A DNA stretch of 40,284 nucleotides. Source: Bacteroidota bacterium (GTDB lineage: Bacteria; Bacteroidota; Bacteroidia; AKYH767-A; OLB10). The translations under genes and the position numbers were made by a program. Location: positions 1-40,284 of the forward strand of contig JAHEMF010000025.1 in assembly GCA_024643795.1 (NCBI GenBank), in the 5' to 3' direction. Under the pieces are notes generated by a model, which did no database searches, had not been told where the DNA came from, and saw nothing but the letters and a program-made list of their open reading frames with translations. The stretch's first letter is position 1. Each line of letters starts with the position of its first letter. Shown one piece after another: positions 25,796-33,066 of the stretch.

Positions 25796-26188
25796 ATGGT
25801 TTTGATATCAAAAAAATTTGCACTAGATGATCACCCTGAAACGTTGAATTCGGGGGATGGTCCTGCCGATCCAACATCAGATACCAATGATAAGTCCGTA
25901 ATTAAAATAGACAACGATCTTGTTATAAACCTCACTTCCTATTCGGTATCGTACAAAGGCAACCACATCTCTTTTCCTAAAAAAGAATTCGAATTGCTTT
26001 GGTTGTTGGCTACAAATCCATTTAAAGTATTTCGACGAGATGAGATTTTACAACACGTCTGGGGTGAAGATTATAGACCCAAAGATTCACGCTCTCTGGA
26101 TGTTCACATCCGCATGATCCGTAAAAAGTTGAATGAACAATATATTACCACCATCAGAGGAGTAGGTTATAAGCTTGTAAAGGTTTAA
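25796..26188 (+). CDS. Orphan PhoB/OmpR-type winged-helix DNA-binding protein without receiver domain
   Basis: 130 aa. Residues 1-35 are an acidic, unstructured-looking tail. Residues 36-130 are a complete OmpR/PhoB C-terminal DNA-binding domain: FPKKEFELLWLLATNP, KVFRRDEILQHVWGEDY, the recognition-helix region SLDVHIRMIRKKLN and the wing TTIRGVGYKLVKV. It is clearly homologous to the C-terminal half of the response regulator at 31262 (shared KEFELL, KVF-RDEI, WG-D, DVHIR-IR-KL, TI-GVGYK). There is no Asp-phosphorylation receiver, so it should not be switched by a kinase in the usual way. Its promoter carries a four-box array like PHO boxes, suggesting self-control or control by the regulator 5 kb away. 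Confidence 0.85.
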   Translation: MVLISKKFALDDHPETLNSGDGPADPTSDTNDKSVIKIDNDLVINLTSYSVSYKGNHISFPKKEFELLWLLATNPFKVFRRDEILQHVWGEDYRPKDSRSLDVHIRMIRKKLNEQYITTIRGVGYKLVKV

Positions 26189-26281
26189 GTTCCAGAATTC
26201 TTCCATTCCACCCTTTAAGAATTATGATGAATGTCACTCTTTTGGGTGACTTGCATCACTATACTACCGTATAAAGATTTT

Positions 26282-26289
26282 TACTTTTG
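26282..26289 (+). promoter_or_regulatory. TAnnTTTG -7 element upstream of the hypothetical-trxA pair
   Basis: TACTTTTG is an exact match. Transcription from it would start near 26296 and yield a leader of about 80 nt that contains the hairpin at 26308-26349. Confidence 0.6.
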
Positions 26290-26307
26290 AATGGGTTTTT
26301 GGTTACT

Positions 26308-26359
26308 TGGGCTGCTATTAGATGCACGACCCTGCATGTAGGCAGCCCATTCTTTTATT
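26308..26359 (+). terminator. Terminator-like hairpin inside the leader (possible attenuator)
   Basis: An 8-bp stem TGGGCTGC/GCAGCCCA (26308-26315 with 26342-26349), an inner stem ATGCA/TGCAT (26322-26326 with 26333-26337) and a following TTCTTTTATT (26350-26359). It lies after a good promoter (26282) and before the ATG at 26378, so it is either an attenuator, a short stable RNA, or a late terminator for the gene ending at 26188. Confidence 0.55.
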
Positions 26360-26377
26360 AACTAACTTTAATCAATT

Positions 26378-26779
26378 ATGGATCTGGAAATCAAAGATGA
26401 ACAAACGTTGAGCGAAATAAAAGCCGCATTTAATGAGATGTTCCCGTTACTAAAGCTTGAATTTTTTAAAAAAGGACATGTTCAGGGTCAACCGAACGCT
26501 AAAGCTGACATGATTACTGATGATCCTACCATTGGTGAGATCAGAAAGTCTAAAAATGAGGGCGACTTATTGATCGGCGGGTTTATCACTGTAGGTGAAC
26601 TGGAAAGAGCTTTCCGCGACAGGTATGGGTTAAATGTTCAGGTTTTTCGTAAGTCGGGAATGGTTTGGCTTGAAACAACAACAACCGATTCATTAACACT
26701 TAGCGAACAGAACAGGATTGCGGAAGAAAAACGTAAACCGGTGGATGCACCCAAACCGGGTGATATTGATTATGATTGA
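26378..26779 (+). CDS. Conserved hypothetical protein, 133 aa
   Basis: I cannot assign a function. It is a soluble protein without signal peptide or membrane segment: an acidic N-terminal helix (DEQTLSEIKAAFNEMFPLLK), a compact middle domain (LEFFKKGHVQGQP, IGGFITVGELERAFRDRYGL, VFRKSGMVWLETTTT) and a charged, Pro/Asp-rich C-terminal tail (EEKRKPVDAPKPGDIDYD). It is joined to trxA by 5 bp, so the two are almost certainly co-translated, which hints at a redox-related or thioredoxin-linked job. The long structured leader may regulate both. Confidence 0.7.
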   Translation: MDLEIKDEQTLSEIKAAFNEMFPLLKLEFFKKGHVQGQPNAKADMITDDPTIGEIRKSKNEGDLLIGGFITVGELERAFRDRYGLNVQVFRKSGMVWLETTTTDSLTLSEQNRIAEEKRKPVDAPKPGDIDYD

Positions 26780-26784
26780 ACTGA

Positions 26785-27084
26785 ATGGCAAGCTTCAAGG
26801 AATTAATTAATTCAGGAAAACCGGTGTTGGTCGATTTTCATGCTGAATGGTGCGGACCGTGTAAGATGATGGCACCAATTATTAAAGAAGTGGCCAATAA
26901 GGTAGGAGATAAGGCTCACATTATTAAAGTAGATGTTGATAAGAATCCTAATGCTGCCAATGCCTATAAGGTGATGGGAGTTCCAACACTCATTATCTTT
27001 AAATCCGGGAGAATAGCATGGCGAAGCTCAGGAGTTACACAACCGGATGTACTGATCAACGAACTTATGAAATTACAAACTTAG
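26785..27084 (+). CDS. Thioredoxin
   Basis: 99 aa, slightly short for thioredoxin. The active site is WCGPCK with Cys23 and Cys26, within [18 protein letters not shown]. The cis-Pro segment MGVPTLIIF and the [14 protein letters not shown] segment are intact. It has no signal peptide, so it works in the cytoplasm as a disulfide reductant, fed by thioredoxin reductase (not in this window). It follows the 133-aa gene by 5 bp, and its stop overlaps that of the convergent CDF gene. Confidence 0.93.
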   Translation: MASFKELINSGKPVLVDFHAEWCGPCKMMAPIIKEVANKVGDKAHIIKVDVDKNPNAANAYKVMGVPTLIIFKSGRIAWRSSGVTQPDVLINELMKLQT

Positions 27085-28067
27085 AGTCCGTGCTTTTTGT
27101 CGGGTAAAAGGTTTTCAGTGTTCCACTCAATCTTTCTCTGAAACTCGGCCTTACGGTGTGTACAATCCTTGATAAGACATACTCTGCATGAGCTGGGCAT
27201 TACGCAGGGGTCGGCATGTATGAAGAACTCAATTTCTCGTCCAGAATTCTGACGAACACATTCCTCCACTGCATTCACTTCATCGTGTGCTGCCTCAAGC
27301 GTGTCGTACCACGGTAGGGTGATGTGACAGTCAACATGTAATCTGGAGCCATACTTGATAACCCTAAGGTTATGTATATCGATCCATTTATCTCTTCTGC
27401 TTTTTTCAAGCTCACCAATAATGAATTCAACTTTTTGAAGGTCGGTTTCGTCAAGTAGTCCGGTCACCGATTTTTTAAGCAGCGAATAACCTGTTTTAAG
27501 GATGATGACACCAAAGATGATTGCCATTACACTGTCTAGCCAGAACATGTCCGTTAACCACACCACGATCAGTCCAATAACTAGTCCAACACTTGAAATG
27601 GTATCGGATATCAGGTGCCTTCCTGAAGCAACCATAAGTAATGAATGATTTTTTTCACCGGATTTTTTGAGATATGTGCCAACAAAAAAATTCACACCTC
27701 CTGCAATTGCTGTTAATATGGTACCAACATCCAGTGAATGTAATATCGGTGGTTCAAAAAAGGCATACACAGCGTTGATGACGATTGCAATTCCAGCTAT
27801 AAAGATCAATCCTCCTTCAAAGCCGGCAGAAAAAAATTCGATCTTGCCGTGACCATAAGGGTGATTCTCGTCACGTGGATGTGAAGCATACCATATGCTG
27901 TATAATGCAAAGGCCCCGGCCGCTACATTTACTATTGATTCAAGCGCATCGGTAAGGATCGCATTGGAGTGAGTACTGAAATATGCGGTGAACTTTATCC
28001 CTAATAATATAACAGACACTATAAGTGAAAGCCTTACTACCCTTATTTTCTGCTTCTCATCATTCAT
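27081..28067 (-). CDS. Cation diffusion facilitator (CDF) family transporter
   Basis: 328 aa. Six predicted membrane helices carry the CDF site-A motifs: TDALESIVN in helix 2 and [10 protein letters not shown] in helix 5, plus [15 protein letters not shown] between helices 2 and 3. The C-terminal cytoplasmic domain ([29 protein letters not shown]) matches the ferredoxin-like metal-sensing fold. It should export Zn(II), Fe(II) or Mn(II) by proton antiport. Unusually, the tail has four clustered cysteines ([20 protein letters not shown]), a possible extra metal or redox site. It is the last gene of the doxX-usp-TSUP-CDF operon; its ATG overlaps the TSUP stop (ATGA). Confidence 0.9.
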   Translation of the reverse strand: MNDEKQKIRVVRLSLIVSVILLGIKFTAYFSTHSNAILTDALESIVNVAAGAFALYSIWYASHPRDENHPYGHGKIEFFSAGFEGGLIFIAGIAIVINAVYAFFEPPILHSLDVGTILTAIAGGVNFFVGTYLKKSGEKNHSLLMVASGRHLISDTISSVGLVIGLIVVWLTDMFWLDSVMAIIFGVIILKTGYSLLKKSVTGLLDETDLQKVEFIIGELEKSRRDKWIDIHNLRVIKYGSRLHVDCHITLPWYDTLEAAHDEVNAVEECVRQNSGREIEFFIHADPCVMPSSCRVCLIKDCTHRKAEFQRKIEWNTENLLPDKKHGL

Positions 28068-28801
28068 ACTGTAGTGTATCCGTATAAAAATTTGACGATC
28101 ATAGTTATTCCTATGAACAATATAAGTAATAGAACCAGTTTTCTAAATGTTTCTTGCTGGAATTTCCCAAGAATTAATTTCCCAATATATGAGCCGGTGA
28201 TAGCGATGAGAATGAGTCCGGGTATCATTACCAGTGATTCACTTGTGAGGTAGCCATTCCATGAATAGATAACAGAACGGCTAAAATCAACCCCAAAATC
28301 AATTGCTGCACTGGTACCCACAAACATTCCTTTGTCAAGGTTAAATGCGGCCAAGCTCAACCCTCTTACAGCACCACCGGTTCCTATAAGTCCGGCCAGA
28401 AATCCGGCTGACCCACCGGCACCGATCGCATTTTCCTTTGTTGGGGATATGGCTATACGTGGATATGATAACAATAAGATACTGAAAGCAACCAAAAATA
28501 TTCCTAATACAACTTCTGCAAATTCCAGGCTTAGTGTATTGCTGAGAACAGCACCAATGATCACACCCACAACTCCTGGTATTCCGATCATCACAAGAAG
28601 TTTCTTATTGATCTCCTTTCTGAACAAATACAATTTGGAGATGTTGCTGAATACATGAAATACTGCAGTGATACCCAGCACTGTTTTGAAATCAAAAAAA
28701 AATCCTGCTAAAGGAACAAAGAAAACACTAGACCCAAATCCACCTACTGTTCCGGCCACTTCAGCCAAAAATGCAAGAGCGAAAAAAATGAGGTGATTCA
28801 T
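28064..28801 (-). CDS. TSUP (TauE/SafE) family permease
   Basis: 245 aa with seven or eight membrane helices and the two Gly/Pro-rich half repeats of the family (AGTVGGFGSSVFFVPLAGF near the start; AGFLAGLIGTGGAVRGLSL in the middle). The family exports or imports sulfite, sulfonates, taurine or sulfoacetate, and some members have other anionic substrates; the substrate here is not predictable. It is translationally coupled to the CDF gene downstream (4-bp overlap) and lies 20 bp after usp. Confidence 0.85.
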   Translation of the reverse strand: MNHLIFFALAFLAEVAGTVGGFGSSVFFVPLAGFFFDFKTVLGITAVFHVFSNISKLYLFRKEINKKLLVMIGIPGVVGVIIGAVLSNTLSLEFAEVVLGIFLVAFSILLLSYPRIAISPTKENAIGAGGSAGFLAGLIGTGGAVRGLSLAAFNLDKGMFVGTSAAIDFGVDFSRSVIYSWNGYLTSESLVMIPGLILIAITGSYIGKLILGKFQQETFRKLVLLLILFIGITMIVKFLYGYTTV

Positions 28802-28821
28802 GGTTGCTTACCAGATTCCTT

Positions 28822-29658
28822 TCATGATGTGTGGTGCAGAACCATCAAAGGAATTTCAGGATGGTAAGAGAATCTTTTTGTTACACTGGGATCCCATAAC
28901 ATGGCAGGAAATTTTCGTTTGTGAGTAAGCATGCAAATCATTTCGGCACTTTGCTCTTTCAGAAATAATGAAATACCGTTCATCACATCAGGGTCAGTGC
29001 ATATGTAACCCGAAATTTTTTGATACTTGATCAGCGTAGGGATCTTGTCACTCATCACTTCAGCAAATTCCTCTGCATCGGCATGTAAAGTGTTGTCTAT
29101 GAAAAGAAAACTGATCTCTGCATTCATCGAATTTGCAAATGGGAGTATCTGATTAACCTCGGTGATGTTTGATTCCTTAAGGTCTGTTGTATATACGATC
29201 TTTGAAATGCCTTTAAATGCTGCTCCATCAGGAATCACCATTACGGGTATTCGTGAATTGTTGATGATGGCAGTTGTTGTGCTTCCAACAAGTGCTCTTT
29301 CAACAGCACCTGCTCCTGTTACACCGGTGACCAGAAGTTCTGCATTGAGATCGTTAACTATTTCAACAACCAGATCTGATGTGAGCCCTCGCTTTACTAC
29401 CGGTTCAAAATCAAGTTTTGGAAATTCTTTTGAAATAGATTCTTTCAGGTCATTCATCCTTCCTTCTGCCTCCTGCATGGCAACTTTCTCAGCTGCTTCA
29501 ACAGCTGTGTAGGGCATCTCAGAAGTAAAAAAAACAGGCGATTCATATACATGAACTATGTATAACCTTGCATTGAAATGTAAAGCAAGTTCCGCTGCAT
29601 ACCTTACAGCATTACCTGAAACATCTGAATAGTCAGTAGCTACTGATATTTTTTTCAT
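28822..29658 (-). CDS. Universal stress protein, tandem UspA domains
   Basis: 278 aa with two UspA domains. The first (1 to about 140) starts MKKISVATDYSDVSGNAVRY and has the ATP-binding signature G-x2-G-x9-GS in TGVTGAGAVERALVGSTT followed by PVMVIP. The second (about 150-278; SKIVYTTDLKESNITEVNQI) lacks that signature, so only the first is predicted to bind ATP. Usp proteins accumulate in stress, starvation or low oxygen. It lies between doxX (11 bp) and the TSUP gene. Confidence 0.92.
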   Translation of the reverse strand: MKKISVATDYSDVSGNAVRYAAELALHFNARLYIVHVYESPVFFTSEMPYTAVEAAEKVAMQEAEGRMNDLKESISKEFPKLDFEPVVKRGLTSDLVVEIVNDLNAELLVTGVTGAGAVERALVGSTTTAIINNSRIPVMVIPDGAAFKGISKIVYTTDLKESNITEVNQILPFANSMNAEISFLFIDNTLHADAEEFAEVMSDKIPTLIKYQKISGYICTDPDVMNGISLFLKEQSAEMICMLTHKRKFPAMLWDPSVTKRFSYHPEIPLMVLHHTS

Positions 29659-29669
29659 AGGTGTATTTG

Positions 29670-30101
29670 TTAAGGTTTTGATAAACCAGAGATCGAGAAT
29701 AAATGGTCAACCGAAAGTACGTCCCATGCACTTGGGGCTATGAGGATAAATAATAGTAATGCTACCCTTATAAGCACATGCGAAGAATCCCACATCGGTT
29801 TAGCCATACTAAATCCTGCCGATACCATTAATATGTTAAAGCATAAGATATATGAGGCGTAAAGTTTAAAGAATCCAAGTATTAGAAGGAAGCCACATAT
29901 CAGTTCTGCATAACTTGAAAAGTATGCCACAAATCCCACCAACCCGGGACTCATATTTTTCCCCGAAAGGGTGGCCTTCATGGTTGCCGATACCTGCGGA
30001 ATCCCAATTTTGAAAACTTTGTCATATCCCTGGAAAAAGAAAAGGATGCCTGCTAATACCCGAGCAGTAAGGATGGCTATAGCTAACTGTGGTTCATTCA
30101 T
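29670..30101 (-). CDS. DoxX-family membrane protein
   Basis: 143 aa with four hydrophobic helices (ILTARVLAGILFFFQGYDKV, YFSSYAELICGFLLILGFFK, YILCFNILMVSAGFSMAKP, LLLFILIAPSAWDVL). The family includes DoxX of thiosulfate:quinone oxidoreductase and many uncharacterised quinone-linked or stress proteins. With a permease of the TSUP (sulfite/thiosulfate) type downstream, a role in sulfur-compound or redox handling is possible but unproven. It is the first gene of a four-gene minus-strand operon; the intergenic region upstream carries two inverted repeats. Confidence 0.82.
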   Translation of the reverse strand: MNEPQLAIAILTARVLAGILFFFQGYDKVFKIGIPQVSATMKATLSGKNMSPGLVGFVAYFSSYAELICGFLLILGFFKLYASYILCFNILMVSAGFSMAKPMWDSSHVLIRVALLLFILIAPSAWDVLSVDHLFSISGLSKP

Positions 30102-30155
30102 TTTCAGTTACTCAAAAATTTTGTTGAAGTTAATCAATTGGTTTTAGTAGGGTTA

Positions 30156-30218
30156 TGATAATTATCAGCCACCCTGTATCCTACAACACATTAAAATTAC
30201 TGCCAAAAGGTAGTAATT
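30156..30218. promoter_or_regulatory. Two inverted repeats between the doxX operon and the barrel gene
   Basis: TGATAATTATCA (30156-30167) is a perfect 12-bp palindrome. AATTACTGCC (30195-30204) and GGTAGTAATT (30209-30218) form a 10-bp inverted repeat with one G-U and a 4-nt AAAA centre. Both lie in the divergent promoter region, so they are candidate operators. TACCTTTTG (minus strand, 30204-30212) is a near match to a -7 element for doxX. Confidence 0.5.
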
Positions 30219-30306
30219 GAAAGGCATTTATCCGGAATCGGTCATTTTTAGTTTTTCTTTTGAACACAATATCAATCAGTTATGGTAGAAAACCATGATT
30301 TAACCT

Positions 30307-30314
30307 TAAATTTG
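30307..30314 (+). promoter_or_regulatory. TAnnTTTG -7 element before the outer-membrane barrel gene
   Basis: TAAATTTG is exact and ends 5 nt before the ATG at 30320, so the transcript is nearly leaderless. Confidence 0.6.
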
Positions 30315-30319
30315 CGTAC

Positions 30320-31120
30320 ATGATGCTGAATCAATGCTTCAGAACTTATTTTGGTAATTCCCTTGCGGGATGGATGGCAGTAAGATCTTTTCTTGTGGTC
30401 GTTTTATGTGGGTGCTTCATTGAAAATACCAATGCACAAGATCGGATCATCACTGCCGGCTTTCAATTCAAACCTATTTTCTCAAGCAGCTTTTTTCGTA
30501 CCGGACCAGTAGATGAAACAATTAATGGAGTGGATTTTCATCTCGATCAGCGTTCAGGATTCTGCTTGGGTATGGTGGTAAGAAAAGGTATCACCAACAC
30601 TATTTCATTTGAAACAGGAATCAACCTCGTTAAAAGAAATTTTGGACTTTCAGTTACCGTACCGGACAGTGCAGTGGATGAATCATCAACATATTCTATA
30701 ACCAGTTACGAGGTTCCTTTACAGGGACTTGTGTTCATTCAGTTAAGTGACAGAATCTTTATGGATGTAGCGCTTGGGTTTTCACTTGATTTCTATCCAA
30801 ATGATTTTAAAACTTACGGCGATAATTATGTGCACTTTTCCGCACGTGAAAAATGGGTGTCTACCGCTTTACTTGCCAATATTGGATGGGAGTACAGAAC
30901 TGAAAAAAGCGGATTCATATACCTGGGTGCATCCTTTCACCGTCCATTCGATTTTATCTATTACAGTTACATTCTTTATCCGAATGATATGTTACCTACA
31001 GCTGAGTTTCAAACACAGATCCAGGGTAATTATCTTACATTCGATATTCGCTATTTCTTTCCTTCAAAGCCGGAGAAAATGAACAAGCGTAAAAAGAGAA
31101 ACGACCCTAGGCAGGGATGA
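30320..31120 (+). CDS. Outer-membrane beta-barrel family protein (PorT-like)
   Basis: 266 aa. A long N-region followed by a hydrophobic stretch and cleavage-like end (VRSFLVVVLCGCFIENTNAQ) acts as a signal peptide. The mature part has regular alternating strands (AGFQFKPIFSSSFF, FCLGMVVRKGITNTISFETG, FMDVALGFSLDFYP, ALLANIGWEYRTEKSG, FIYLGASFH, YLTFDIRYFF), as in 8-stranded outer-membrane barrels of the PorT/OMP_b-brl family. Instead of ending at the last aromatic residue, it carries a basic tail (KPEKMNKRKKRNDPRQG). Function unknown. Its own promoter is divergent to the doxX operon. Confidence 0.65.
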   Translation: MMLNQCFRTYFGNSLAGWMAVRSFLVVVLCGCFIENTNAQDRIITAGFQFKPIFSSSFFRTGPVDETINGVDFHLDQRSGFCLGMVVRKGITNTISFETGINLVKRNFGLSVTVPDSAVDESSTYSITSYEVPLQGLVFIQLSDRIFMDVALGFSLDFYPNDFKTYGDNYVHFSAREKWVSTALLANIGWEYRTEKSGFIYLGASFHRPFDFIYYSYILYPNDMLPTAEFQTQIQGNYLTFDIRYFFPSKPEKMNKRKKRNDPRQG

Positions 31121-31208
31121 TATCACCATCCCGGTAACGGATGCACTGGAAACACTGCAAATAAAAGAGTGCTATGTGGCTGGAAAATAAGATTTTGAAC
31201 ACATTTTG

Positions 31209-31236
31209 TTAACATTAATTTAACTTTAAAGGTTTG
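31209..31236 (+). promoter_or_regulatory. PHO-box-like array before the response regulator
   Basis: TTAACA (31209) and TTAACT (31220) are 11 bp apart. The next 11-bp position (31231, GGTTTG) is degenerate but begins 15 bp before the -7 element TACTTTTG at 31246, the same phase as at the other arrays. Confidence 0.5.
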
Positions 31237-31245
31237 TAGCTGTGG

Positions 31246-31253
31246 TACTTTTG
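31246..31253 (+). promoter_or_regulatory. TAnnTTTG -7 element of the response regulator
   Basis: TACTTTTG is followed by CACC and an ATG at 31258 that opens an 8-codon frame ending at 31284, out of frame with the regulator. Confidence 0.6.
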
Positions 31254-31261
31254 CACCATGA

Positions 31262-31957
31262 ATGAATTACCGGATGAATCCTGATAAGATCAAAATACTT
31301 TTAGTAGATGATGAACCCGATATTGTGGAGTTCATGGAATATAACCTGGTAAAAGAGGGGTATGAGGTGATAACATCAAATAATGGTGCCGATGCCATTA
31401 AACTTGCCGAACAGAATAAACCTCAGCTTATCATTCTTGATATTATGATGCCGGTCATGGATGGTATAGAAACTTGCCGGGTGCTTCGATCCAAATCAGA
31501 ATTTCAAAATACTCTCATCGCTTTTTTAACAGCACGCAATGAGGATTATTCGCAGATTGCCGGCTTTGATGTAGGTGCTGATGATTATATCAACAAACCT
31601 ATCAAACCTAGAGTGTTGGTGAGTAGAATAAGAGCTATACTCAGAAGGCTGAATGGGCAGGCGAAAGAAGAAAATCTGGTTAGAATAGGTGACCTGGAAA
31701 TTGACCGAGAACAATATAATGTGAGAAAAAATGGTAAAGATCTTACTTTACCACGAAAGGAATTTGAATTGCTATCATTATTGATCTCCAAACCCGGGAA
31801 AGTATTTACCCGTGATGAGATCATGAATAGAATATGGGGTAACGACATCATTGTTGGCGATCGCACCATAGACGTGCATATCCGCAAGATCCGCGAGAAG
31901 CTGGGCGATGAGTACATCAAAACCATTAAAGGAGTAGGGTATAAATTCGACTCCTGA
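31262..31957 (+). CDS. PhoB/PhoP-type response regulator
   Basis: 231 aa; an ATG at 31274 gives the more usual start NPDKIKILLVDDEPDI and would remove four residues. The receiver domain has the acidic pair DDE, the phospho-acceptor Asp60 in LIILDIMMP, the Thr in FLTAR and Lys in NKPIKP. The C-terminal domain (about 135-231) is an OmpR/PhoB winged helix (RKEFELLSLLIS, TIDVHIRKIREKLG, IKTIKGVGYKF). The kinase gene follows at 59 bp, and sixA, ppk and ppx lie downstream, which supports a phosphate-starvation (PhoB/PhoP) role. The promoter has PHO-like repeats, so autoregulation is likely. Confidence 0.93.
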   Translation: MNYRMNPDKIKILLVDDEPDIVEFMEYNLVKEGYEVITSNNGADAIKLAEQNKPQLIILDIMMPVMDGIETCRVLRSKSEFQNTLIAFLTARNEDYSQIAGFDVGADDYINKPIKPRVLVSRIRAILRRLNGQAKEENLVRIGDLEIDREQYNVRKNGKDLTLPRKEFELLSLLISKPGKVFTRDEIMNRIWGNDIIVGDRTIDVHIRKIREKLGDEYIKTIKGVGYKFDS

Positions 31958-31984
31958 ATCCTCAGGTTTTCCTCATATTTAGGT

Positions 31985-31992
31985 TAATTTTG
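31985..31992 (+). promoter_or_regulatory. Secondary TAnnTTTG -7 element before the kinase gene
   Basis: TAATTTTG lies between the regulator and kinase genes, 24 nt upstream of the GTG at 32017, and may give the kinase extra transcription. Confidence 0.4.
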
Positions 31993-32016
31993 CGTTAAAT
32001 CTCATTTGATCGTACA

Positions 32017-33066
32017 GTGAAGATCTTTCCACCAAAGAAAATTGTTTTTTATACCAGCCTGCTTATTGCAGTTATTTCCTTTGGTATCATCCTTTTATCA
32101 CTTTTATTAAATAATGTTCAGCATGCAGTTATCATTTCCCTTATTTCTGCAACAACTCTTTTTATAGCTGTTTTGATTTCCGTTGGCGTTGCATTGGATA
32201 AATTCTTTTATTCTAATATTCGATTGATCTATAGGAATATTATTCAGCTTCGTTCACACGGACTGAAAAAAGTTGAAAGACAGATCAGGGATGAAAAAGT
32301 TCTGGGTGAGATAAACAGGTTACTCATAGAATGGGAAAAAGATAATCAGGAGGAGATAGGTCACCTGAAAGAACTGGAAGAATACAGGAGAGAGTTTCTG
32401 GGTAATGTATCACATGAACTCAAGACGCCGATCTTCACGGTTCAAGGTTATGTACACACCTTATTGGATGGAGGTATTGAAGACCAGGACATCAATCTGC
32501 TGTATTTAAAAAAGGCAGGAAAAAGTATTGACAGACTCATATCCATTGTAGATGATCTTGAGTCTATATCAAAACTTGAAGCCGGAGAAATGATACTTGA
32601 GAACCGGACCTTTGACTTCACCGAACTTGCACAGGAAGTGATTGAATCACTTGAACTGCGCGCAGCAGAAAGAAATATAACACTTGAGGTAGATGAAGAA
32701 AGCCTTTACCCGCACTATGTTTTTGCAGACAAGGACCGTATAAGACAGGTGCTCGATAATTTGTTGGTAAACTCCATAAAGTATGGTAAGCAAGGTGGTA
32801 AAACAAAAATTTCTATCGAAGAAGGAAATGATACCATCACTGTGGATATAAATGATGATGGGATAGGTATCTCCAAACAACATCTTGGGCGTTTATTTGA
32901 AAGGTTTTACCGGGTAGATAAAAGCAGGTCAAGAGAGCAGGGTGGTACCGGACTTGGATTAGCAATCGTAAAACATATCCTTGAGGCACATAAACAAAAT
33001 ATAACCGTTGAAAGTGAGCCCGGAAAAGGGACATTATTCACTTTCACCTTAAGAAAAAGTAAATAA
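32017..33066 (+). CDS. PhoR-like sensor histidine kinase
   Basis: 349 aa, starting at a GTG. Two membrane helices (about 10-30 and 36-58) are separated by only about six residues, so there is no periplasmic sensor domain. A short linker is followed by the HisKA domain (EFLGNVSHELKTPIFTVQGY, His133) and the ATPase domain (DRIRQVLDNLLVNSIKYG N box, DDGIGI G1, LFERFYRVD F box, GGTGLGLAIVKHI G2). It pairs with the regulator upstream. The layout resembles PhoR or intramembrane-sensing kinases, which take their signal from a membrane partner (such as the Pst/PhoU system). Its stop abuts the sixA start. Confidence 0.93.
   Translation: MKIFPPKKIVFYTSLLIAVISFGIILLSLLLNNVQHAVIISLISATTLFIAVLISVGVALDKFFYSNIRLIYRNIIQLRSHGLKKVERQIRDEKVLGEINRLLIEWEKDNQEEIGHLKELEEYRREFLGNVSHELKTPIFTVQGYVHTLLDGGIEDQDINLLYLKKAGKSIDRLISIVDDLESISKLEAGEMILENRTFDFTELAQEVIESLELRAAERNITLEVDEESLYPHYVFADKDRIRQVLDNLLVNSIKYGKQGGKTKISIEEGNDTITVDINDDGIGISKQHLGRLFERFYRVDKSRSREQGGTGLGLAIVKHILEAHKQNITVESEPGKGTLFTFTLRKSK

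Noticed and set aside
26233-26250. Small hairpin GTCAC/GTGAC downstream of the orphan regulator as a terminator
   Set aside because: Only a 5-bp stem with no T-run; too weak to call.
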